Part shown: positions 50,938 through 64,000 of the stretch, in pieces | Layout of the letters: each line of letters begins with the position of its first letter | How positions within the stretch are numbered: position 1 is the stretch's first letter | Source: Lepidurus packardi | Lineage: Eukaryota > Arthropoda > Branchiopoda > Notostraca > Triopsidae | Assembly (NCBI GenBank): GCA_023053545.1 | Contig: JAKZAN010000007.1 | Location: forward strand, 6,076,001 to 6,140,000 | DNA length: 64,000 bases | Direction of reading: 5' to 3' | Notes under the pieces: generated by a model | What the model saw: only the letters and a program-made list of their open reading frames with translations | Databases searched by the model: none | Told to the model about the DNA's origin: nothing | Made by a program: the position numbers and the translations under genes

Positions 50938-51775
50938 CTTAGCTGTTAGTGACACTGCGGGCAAAAATACACTGATAATAGTTTCATCACCAAGTGGTTT
51001 ACACTGTAAACTAAACTTACAAGTAACCTGCTATCTCGTCTAATGATTGTTGATTGCTTTCCGAGAGTCAGCAAACGTAAGATACCGGTCTTGTTGTATA
51101 TAAGTTACCGTGGATACTTGCAATACAACTTTATCGATTAACCTAAGCTAAACGAAGCAAATAAACACAGCCATACACGCTGCTTCACAGTTCATACCAC
51201 AGAACAGGATAAAATGTACACATAGAGGGCTCTCTTCCTTTCCTCCTTCGGAAAATTTTGGACGCGTAATTCTTACTACTCCCCAGTGTTCCGGAACCTT
51301 TTTTTCCGGAACGTGTTCTCTACCGTTCTTCCGTTAACTTCTGTCTCTCCGTTCCGTTCTATTTCTGCAAAATTTTCAAAAGAACTAGCTCCGAAACGGC
51401 CGTTTCGCCTTATCTAAAGATCCGCTCCATTCGACGATCCTTTCCTCTCGAAGATCAGCTTATTTTAAGGAAAAGAATTTTAAAAAAATGTTGCTAGAAA
51501 AGTTTCCAAGTGTGGCTACTATTCTTGTATTAAAACGCGAATAAGCCCAAAAGTCACCAGAGCTGTTTTGCAGCCCAGCTGTCATACGCTTCTACCATTT
51601 TGTATTCCGCGCGCTCTGTCTCCATCCTGACCTTCGTTTTTTGTCCGCTTTTTTTGCTCGTTTTTTGTCCGCCCACCTCACGAGAACCTTCGAGTTAGCA
51701 GCACACGTGCTAACCAGTTGTGTGAAGCCGTATTCGTGCAATTGTATTTTCTCTTTAGTTTTTCTTAATTTTAAG
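50938..51775. promoter_or_regulatory. Divergent intergenic/promoter region, RNF14 and P450
   Basis: 838 bp between two divergent start codons. It must contain the 5' UTRs and promoters of both genes, including at least one untranslated RNF14 exon. No clear TATA box was seen for either gene. TGTTCCGGAACCTTTTTTTC and TTCCGGAACG near 51288-51313 are a repeated TTCCGGAAC word of palindromic type, as are nearby CCGTTC words. Confidence 0.4.
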
Positions 51776-53671
51776 ATGTTCTCTCAGCCTATTAACAAAG
51801 CTTTCACGTCGCTAGGTCGCTGTACACATAGTTATTGTCAGGTACCTGGTCCCAAAATTTTACCAGGACTTGGACATTTGCACTTATTTAGTCCTTTTGG
51901 TATGGTACGGTAGTTGTTAAGTATTTTGCATAAAATGTATATTATTCTGTAGGGCCTTATAAGCTTAAAGCGATAAGCAATGCTTTTATTGATCTGAGGT
52001 CCAAATATGGGAGAATTTTCAAGCTAAGATTAGGAGTTGACATGGTTGTCATAAGCGAACCAGAAGGTGCTCTGAAAATCTTTCAACATGAAGGAAAATA
52101 CCCAATAAGACCCAGCTTTGAGATGCTGAAATATTATCGTGAAAAGGAGTTTGGTTGTGTGGGCTTAGTGTCAGAGTAAGTTCGCCTTAATGAAATTGAA
52201 AATACTGAACATAACCATGGTGAGGGGAATGCACTAACAAAGTTTTACCTCACTGGCGGTTTTAAAGGAAATTTTGATTTCCTAGCAATGGACCAAATTG
52301 GTATCGGCTGAGGCAAGCTGTTTCTCCTATGTTGCACCTTAAAATGGTCCACGAGTATTGGGAAAGGCAGAAAATCATTGCGGAAGATTTTGTACAATAT
52401 TTGGAATTAACCGCCAAAGAGGGGGTTATTGATGACTTCCTCAAGCAGGCTTTTTTGTATTCCTTGGAAAGTGACTTATAAATTTATTAATTCTATCTGG
52501 TCATGTGATAAGGGTCTGCCAACAGGTGTTAGCGTGTTTTGCTACGGAACTCGCCTTGGCTGCTTTTCAACTAAAACTTCTGACTGCAACCGAATTACAC
52601 AGACAAATATAGAGTTTCTGGAGGTCTTGGGTCCATCCCTGTTTGAAATGCCGTTATGGAAATTCTTTCCTACGCAAGTTTATAAGAAACTCGCTGAAAC
52701 TCAAAACATTATGACAGAGTAAGTCAATATGATTCTTGTGTGATACATCTGAACTGACAGAACTTTAGAGCTACAATTCAGCAACTGAATATCGCGAAAA
52801 ATGAGATGGCTAGTGACCACGATAAGTTCGCGAAACGGGAACCCTTTCTTTATACACTTTTAAACGATAGCAGTATTACGGAGAGCGAGAGAACGGTTCT
52901 AATTACGGAAGTCTTTCAAGGAGGTATCGATGCGGTAAAGTGTAAATTGTCGCCTTGCTTTTCACCTAATGAACACTACAATTTAGACAGCTACAACTAT
53001 TACCATGTTGCTTTATTACCTGTCTCAAAACGTGGACGTTCAAGAAACATTGTATCAAAAGTTACTCGGAAGTCGCTTAGCTCCAGGAGTTTATCCACCA
53101 CTGCTTAGAGCATGTTTGAAAGAGACTATGCGTTTATTTCCTACCGCTTCAGCGAACTCACGAGTCATCGATTCGGATGCAGTCATATGCGATTACGAAA
53201 TTCCAAAAGGCGTAAGAAGCTTATTTCCCATTTTGTATCATATATAGCGTCATTTTGCTTTGATTGTAGACGCTGGTTATTTCGTTTAACCCGGTCATGT
53301 GTCGCGAGGAAACGTACTTCCCAAATAGCAACGACTTCATACCTTCCCGCTGGCTACAGCAAAAAAATGAGCCCATTCATCCATACGTATCTTTGCCGTT
53401 CGGTCACGGTGCTCGCATGTGTCCTGGCCGACGCTTAGCGGAGCAAGAAATGATGTTGGCCATCGCAGAAGTATATGAAAATTACTATTATTTTTTAAAT
53501 TTCTTCACACTTTGTTAGATTGTGAAGAATTTCCATATCGAATGTTTGACCGAGGGAGAAGTGGGGCAAGTCATGAAGACCAATATGGTACCTGATAAGG
53601 CTTTAAGCTTCTGCATAAGACGAAGAAACCAAGAAGCTCAAAAAATGCACATTCCAGATGTTAAGTATTGA
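51776..53671 (+). CDS. Mitochondrial-clan cytochrome P450
   Basis: Haem-thiolate monooxygenase, probably in the mitochondrial matrix and supplied by adrenodoxin. Exons: 51776-51899, 51953-52175, 52286-52470, 52526-52718, 52769-52934, 52987-53211, 53270-53470, 53519-53671; 1,470 nt, 489 aa. A short basic leader precedes VPGPK at the mature start. Next come NGPNWYRLRQAVSP (helix C), SVFCYGTRLGC (helix F region), the I-helix FQGGIDATATT, ExxR as LKETMRLFP (Glu343, Arg346), FIPSRW, and the haem loop FGHGARMCPGRRL with Cys423. The I-helix and the R-x-C-x-G-RR loop are mitochondrial-type. The clan holds the ecdysteroid hydroxylases (CYP302, 314, 315) and detoxifying CYP12, but I cannot assign a family. 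ATTAAA at 53837-53842 may be the poly-A signal. Confidence 0.92.
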
Positions 53672-53885
53672 ATGACGGAAAGGTCACATAAGTGAATGTC
53701 AAGAAAGTCAAGCACACATGAATATGTTGGGCCTCCTCCTTTAATACTGGTTGGGTTATTCCTATACAAAGCTGTTAAAGATCAAATCGCTGTTCAGATT
53801 GTGCGGGAAAGATATATTTTTTCCTTGTTCATGGGGATTAAAGTACAAGCATTGTATGCAAAAGCAACACGAGTTGATTTGGGAG

Positions 53886-54867
53886 TTAGTCGGCTGTTGT
53901 GACCAAACGAGGCGAAATTCGGCAGGCGCAGTGATGAGGGACAGCAACGTAGCCCCATTCTGGCGCAGAATCATGTCCGTTTAGAATCTTTCGGTGGAGC
54001 ATGTTAGCCCATCCTGTTCGCATTTCGCACGTAGAAGCTAAAATGGGCGCAATTCCTAGTTTTAAGAGTTTAGTTTTGATTACTGGGCTTTGGTACTGGA
54101 CTTTTTAAAAGTGAATCACAAACCTGTACAACCTTCCCCAGCTCCTGTGCATTCGTACACGAAAACGAATTGGCGGAAATCTTCGGTATGGACCACATCA
54201 ACCTCTTGGCCGTAAATGTCATGAGTTTTGTTTACTTGCTTCCAATGTCTAAAAATTGGGAAAATTATTTACGTGGAATAGAGCGGAATTGAGATACCTG
54301 TTCGTTTTGCAGATTTCATCTGAAATGCCTTGATTGCGGGATCGAATGGGTCTGCGAACTTCTTGGTTTCGCTTGTTTACAGTATGCAACTCTTGAACAT
54401 CCTGTATCTATTTCATTGTTAGCTGCTGTGTTTATTTTTATTTTATTTTTATGATTCTTTTATGATTTTATCACCTGACTATCGTAAGGTAGTGGTGGGA
54501 ACTCGGGATTGAATTCGGGTTTCTCTTTAGCAATCCAGAGTGGTGGAGTCTGGGCGTTCCATTTCTGCTTTAATTTTTCTAAAGTTAAAAAAAAAAAATT
54601 GGTAAAAGAATCAGTAGAAGTACTCCGAAGTATAGTACTCAGATGCCGTTTCAGGATAGCGGCATCAGACGAGAAGTCGTTCGCGTGTTGACGGTGATCA
54701 CATTCGCAATACGCAACTGAAACATTTTCAAAAGTTTGAATTTTTAGTTTGAATCTTGAGTTTGAGTTTGAATTTTGATAAATTATGTTAGAAGGTTAGA
54801 GAGAAGGGATTTTACCTAAGATGTTCAAAACGGCGAGCACAGGTGGGAGGTAAAAAAGAGTCTTCAT
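53886..54867 (-). CDS. Prepro cystine-knot ligand of the neurotrophin/Spatzle superfamily
   Basis: Small secreted growth-factor-like protein, assembled from six exons: 54816-54867, 54624-54716, 54475-54578, 54298-54401, 54124-54248, 53886-54055; 648 nt, 215 aa. A donor at 54639 instead of 54624 is possible. The signal peptide is MKTLFYLPPVLAVLNIL. The pro-region ends in a basic cluster (VRRPIRSR, about 99-105), a likely furin-type site. The mature part has exactly six cysteines (114, 151, 158, 169, 202, 204) ending CAC. Around them, HWKQVNKTHDIYGQEVDVV, RQFVFVYEC, GCTGI and EWGYVAV follow the vertebrate neurotrophin order (W...KT..DI.G.EV, QF.FE..C, CRGI, W..I...C.C). Insect Spatzle proteins share the fold, so the call is superfamily-level. 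It converges on the P450 gene. Partner receptors would be Trk- or Toll-like. Confidence 0.78.
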
Positions 54868-55325
54868 CTTGGTCTTGGTACTAGCCGAGCCTCGTTTCGA
54901 ACTGAATGACAGCACGCTTTGTTCCTGTCAACTTGTACCAGCAAAAACTCCTGCGTGGGTGAAAAAGATATGTACTGCCCGTGTCTGTGTTGTTACATCT
55001 CACACTGCGCGGCTGTCATTCCATCTTGAGTTTGGCATGCATGCCAAAGAAACTTATAAACTCGCGCCCGCCCAAAACTAACAGGATCAGAACCGGCCAC
55101 TAAGTCTGAATCAACACCTGAAAGATTGAGCCTTGTGTGTGTATGTATGTAAAACCTAATCAGATTTGGGAGTCTCAATTTCGAATTCGGCCTTTCCTTC
55201 CTATAGAAAGGTCAATTTCCCAAACAAGCACAGTCTATAGCTCTTATTATCGTTTTATTTTTCTTCGATTCATGTGTGATTTCAAGCCGATCAAACGCCT
55301 GCGCTATTCCAAGCTTTAAAATTAA

Positions 55326-57710
55326 TTAAGCTTGACCGTTATTATTTTCCTTCGTCAACTCCAATGAATCTTCGGTTGGCAACGATGAACTTCTCGATTG
55401 CACGGGTTCTTCGTGGGGCTGGTCATCGTAGTCTTCAGATCGAACAATAGGAACAGGTAAGGAAGCTTGCCGTATGTGCCTTGGAACAAGAAATAATAAA
55501 CTTAATGTTAAAATATAGGATTCTCTCATTACATAGGCGGAACGCCCAGAAAAGCCGACGAAGACGGAGAAGGCCGAGGCGTTATATCCAACGAGCGAGC
55601 CCTGGATTGCCACAGTGACATGCTATGGCAAGTTTCTTCGTCGGAAGGGAGGACTCGAGTTTCCATTTTGGAGAGTCTTTGCTTCATTTTTTGTTGACTG
55701 CTGGTGTACTCTGCTAGCAACCTCGCAAACCGAGTCTGCAAGGTATCCAGTAAAGATTCTGGGGGAAAAGGTATTGATCTGCATGAGTCGTATGCGCTTT
55801 TTCATAATAAAACAAAAAATTTATGATTACCGAGACGTTCGATCTTTTCTTTGGTAGTTTCTTGCTCACTCTGGGCTTGGCGAAGAATGTCTTCATCCAG
55901 TAATCCGTCTTTCATAAGAAGTTGCTTGCCGCGTTCCATTAATGTCTTGCGACCTTCAGGGTATTCTTGCAGTGCATCCCAGAGGTCATCTTTGGATAAG
56001 CAAAACAAGTCCGAGTAGCCCACACTGCGAACGTTAGCTGTACGCCGGTTGCCTGTCTTGTTTCCAGCAATATTAAGGATGCTGACTTCTCCGAAGACGC
56101 TACCAGACCCCAAAGTTACAAAAACAGTCTTGCCGTCATCAGCCACGACACTTAATTTGCCTCTCTTAACAATATACATTTCCTTGCCCACGTCGCCTTT
56201 GCGGCAGATGTAGTCACCAGGACTGAACACTTGCAACCGCAGCTTCAGCACCAGTTCCTCCAACAATCCTGGCTCACAGTCCTGGAAAATCTTTACTTGC
56301 TTGAGTGTGTCTAAATGGACATGAATGGCGATTTCAGCTTTGAGTTTGTCAGGCAAGGTATTCAAAATTTCTTCTTCGTTCAAGGACTGCTTATTGGCCC
56401 ACAAGTAGTCAAACCACTTGATAACTCGCTGTTCTAGTTCGGTCGAAACTTTGCGAAACTCCATGTATTGTTTGATACCGTCCATACGACTCTGAAACTC
56501 TGTACGGGCCGCGTTCATGTTCGTGATCATGCTACCGATGTTACCGACGATGGTAGCGAAGATCAAGATGCCGACCATGTACTCGACAATGACAAAGATG
56601 TATTCGATGTCGTGCTCGGGTGGGGGCGTTTCGCCAATAGTCGTCAACGTTAAGGTAGACCAGTAGAAACTGTAGATATACTGATGGGCCAAGGTTCCAT
56701 TGTTTTCCTTCATGGAGAGTACCCAGCCGTCTGAATCGAAGCCAATGAAATCCGAGAAAGCCAAATAAATGCAACCGTTCCAGTGAATGATAATCATGAG
56801 GTAGGTCATAACTTTGGCAATGCGGAATGCGTTAGGAAAGTTGGTATGCGTTTCAGTTTTGTCGAAGAATAACAGCATGCGTGGGCCTTTGAACAGGCGG
56901 TTCATTCGGACGATGACCGAACAAGGAGCTCGAGTACACTTGTAAATGTCGTTCCACCAAATATACGCTAAATCGGTGGGCACAATACTGATGATATCGA
57001 ATAAACTGCCCAACGATTTGAAGTAATGTAGGCGCAGCTTCTTTGCTTCCGTGACTAACAATCCTTGCTCCAAATAACCTATAAAGATGTACCCGCAAAC
57101 ATATGAAGTACAACTCTATGAAATACAATTCTGGGTACAAAGGAAGATCATCTCAGGAAGATTACCTTCATGTGCGTGGATTATGGTGTCCGCAATGTAC
57201 AAGATATCGCAAAGGTAATCCAATGCGAGCCAGACGATTGGGCACTGTTCCTGCATCTCCCAAAATACGGCTCGACCCGGTATGAAGAAGTAGTTGTAAA
57301 GCACGGCTAAACTAACTACTCCCAGCCACTTTTGTCAACAAGAAGTTAACACTGTGTATACAACAAGATATCAAGCCTTTACCCTATAGTAGGTCCTTTT
57401 GGTTGTATCGACGACAAGATCTTTTGTACATAGAGGCCGACCACAACAAAACGAAGAATCCTTATTGGCGGCAGACAAAAATTAACACGAGTCAACGGCG
57501 GAAGGATATAGTTTGTGAAGAAATACCTCAAAGCCGTCTTCTTCATTTCGACGTCGCCGGTTTGTGGTACCCGCCACCCACGCTCGAACACGCTAACATG
57601 GAATAATCCTGATCAATTCATTTACTTAATTTGAAACTTACTTGCATCAGAAAGGTTACATTTCCAATGTTGGAATGCACTTTGACTTGGTCAGTTGACT
57701 TGTCTGCCAT
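55326..57710 (-). CDS. Cyclic nucleotide-gated cation channel, CNGA type
   Basis: Plasma-membrane cation channel opened by cGMP/cAMP, typical of sensory neurons. Exons: 57642-57710, 57527-57592, 57383-57460, 57166-57328, 55831-57078, 55533-55758, 55326-55479; 2,004 nt, 667 aa. A short basic N-terminus ([11 protein letters not shown]) leads to [18 protein letters not shown] at S1. S2 is near [13 protein letters not shown], then [15 protein letters not shown], and the S4 region [14 protein letters not shown]. The pore is [15 protein letters not shown] with the A-subunit filter glutamate (about residue 275). A C-linker ([20 protein letters not shown]) and a cyclic-nucleotide-binding domain with [10 protein letters not shown] and RRTANVRS follow. 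A C-terminal leucine-zipper-like helix, [20 protein letters not shown], matches the coiled coil that sets CNGA stoichiometry. The Ser-rich tail ends NNNGQA. The filter GET excludes a B subunit. Confidence 0.93.
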
Positions 57711-59150
57711 AGTGTGGCTCCAACAATTGCTCCGGAATGGATATGAATCAGCGAAATAGGATGGCGTGCTGCGAGACGGAAGAAATACTATCACTTAAGC
57801 AATCGATGGGTCAACAGCTACAGAACTATCGTACGTTTTCAAAAAACCGTCATAAGCACGCACCCTTATTTTCTCTTATCGTGCAATAAGCAAAAGCAAT
57901 GTCAGGACGTACTCAATGATAAGGCCAATTTTTAAAAATGAAGTTTTCTAGCTACCACAGCAGTGACTTAGCTCGGTGACGCTAAGTTAGCGACTACTGT
58001 ATGGATCATCTGCCCGTATCTGGCATCGGAAAACACGGTTACATTCCCAACTTTGCAACAACAATGCGGGAAGTATTCCAGCCTTCCATAGCAACAACTT
58101 TACAGTCACCAATCGCGGAGAAAACGGATACGATTGATAGGCAACGCAAAAGACTTTCTTACGCGCCAGGTACTTTTACACGTTGTTCAGTATTGAAAAA
58201 GATTCACGGTAAACAGTAATTTCTCCTCCCATTGCGAAGTCAAGTGCCCAAAGACGCAAAGTGATGCTTACTGCTTGACACTCCGGGCAAGGTTTAAAGG
58301 CGTATGAACCAATAATGAAAAGGGTGTGTTGTATACCCTTGATTTATCCACGTTACATGGCTCCTGCGGAACTCTATCTCATCAACGTTCCATCTGCCGA
58401 GTGCCCCGCATGTAGTATCTCGTACCACGATCCTTGCGGATTGGGGCTTGATGGGGAGTCTGGATGGTGTTCTGCCGAGCTCGTTTCCTAGGTAACCTTA
58501 GAAGAAACAATTCACTTCATTGCAGGTCGCTAATCAGGCCTTGTTGCCTTCGTTTTTTTCCCGATGAAGATGTCGGGCGAGGATTCGATATTCCTATCAA
58601 ACATGCGCCTAAAGAAACGATGCAAAAGAGGACTACCTCTATAGGAATAAGAGATTGAATGAGGTTCCATTGACTCCATTATCACGCACATAGTCAACAG
58701 AAGGTCCTCCGACGTCAACTTTTTTCTCACGGCTCCACTGATAAGCTAAGATTCCGGGAGAAGGCAAGACTTTTTAATTGAGCTATAGTAAGGTAAGCCA
58801 ATGCTAAAACTTCAATGCACGCATACAATGTATGAAAGCATGGCGGAATTGCGGGACTTTCGCGAATACCGGTAGTGGCGAAATGCCCCCAGCATTTTTG
58901 CCTAAGACCAACGTTGCCAAAACGACTCCGGCTGAAGTAGTCGTGCAGGGAAACCTCAAATTTATAAACGTGTGGAAGTCCCCTTTGACCATCATTATAA
59001 CGTTGGTTTTATCATAGTGTGGTTGTGGAATGTAATGACGACGGAGCAGCCAAGTGAATTCTCTCGATTTGTGGAACTACTTGTAGTTCGAGTAGTGCGT
59101 TCCTGATTAATCAACTGGACCATTGGGCCATTGTTACCTATTAATCCGCT
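57711..59150. promoter_or_regulatory. Divergent region between CNG channel and OGT
   Basis: About 1.4 kb separating two divergent start codons, presumably holding both promoters and 5' UTRs. Plus-strand open frame 58001-58219 and others here lack recognisable domains or splice partners. No TATA box is evident at a plausible distance. Confidence 0.4.

Positions 59151-64000
<4,850 letters not shown>

Noticed and set aside
57403..57606. 67-codon plus-strand open frame
   Set aside because: Antisense to CNG exons 2 and 3.

Overview
The window is nuclear DNA of an animal. Genes are split by GT-AG introns from about 50 bp to 15.6 kb, intergenic DNA is AT-rich, and there are short inverted-repeat elements and homopolymer runs. 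The gene content points to an arthropod: a Methoprene-tolerant (juvenile-hormone/methyl-farnesoate receptor) homologue, a bursicon receptor (rickets/LGR2) and a multi-clip-domain serine-protease homologue. A cystine-knot ligand that reads more like a neurotrophin than a typical insect Spatzle makes a crustacean or myriapod more likely than a higher insect, but this is inference. I rebuilt exons by hand from splice sites, reading-frame phase and family conservation. Every model given as complete closes on a whole number of codons.

Layout. 1-4.6 kb: nothing recognised. 4.67-6.95 kb (+): 3' part of Met, from the end of PAS-A through PAS-B to the stop; the bHLH exons are not visible. 9.3-34.5 kb (-): a complete 16-exon bursicon receptor of 1,491 aa. 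Its leucine-rich-repeat exons are mostly 66-72 bp or doubles of that, and its first intron is 15.6 kb. 34.5-42.5 kb: no gene seen; it holds a 155-bp tandem duplication, poly-A and G-rich tracts and a palindromic element. 42.6-45.7 kb (-): an 8-exon, 879-aa secreted protein with four clip-like modules and an S1 domain, with a TATA box about 225 bp before the ATG. 47.8-48.4 kb (-): a decayed copy of the end of the next gene. 49.2-50.9 kb (-): RNF14-type RBR ubiquitin ligase (522 aa). 51.8-53.7 kb (+): mitochondrial-clan cytochrome P450 (489 aa). 53.9-54.9 kb (-): six small exons encoding a 215-aa prepro cystine-knot ligand. 55.3-57.7 kb (-): CNGA-type cyclic-nucleotide-gated channel (667 aa). 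59.15 kb to the right edge (+): first five coding exons of O-GlcNAc transferase, cut by the window end.

The genes do not form one pathway, though several concern signalling and moulting (Met, bursicon receptor, a P450 of the clan that contains the ecdysteroid hydroxylases). RNF14/P450 and CNG/OGT are divergent pairs. P450 and the cystine-knot ligand converge with 214 bp between their stop codons.

Two families of short non-autonomous inverted-repeat elements recur. One (about 200-390 bp, ends resembling GGCCACGGTATACT) has four copies, near 7.1, 18.0, 23.6 and 48.6 kb. The other (ends resembling ACACAAGGACGACTCGACA) has two, near 15.6 and 39.6 kb.
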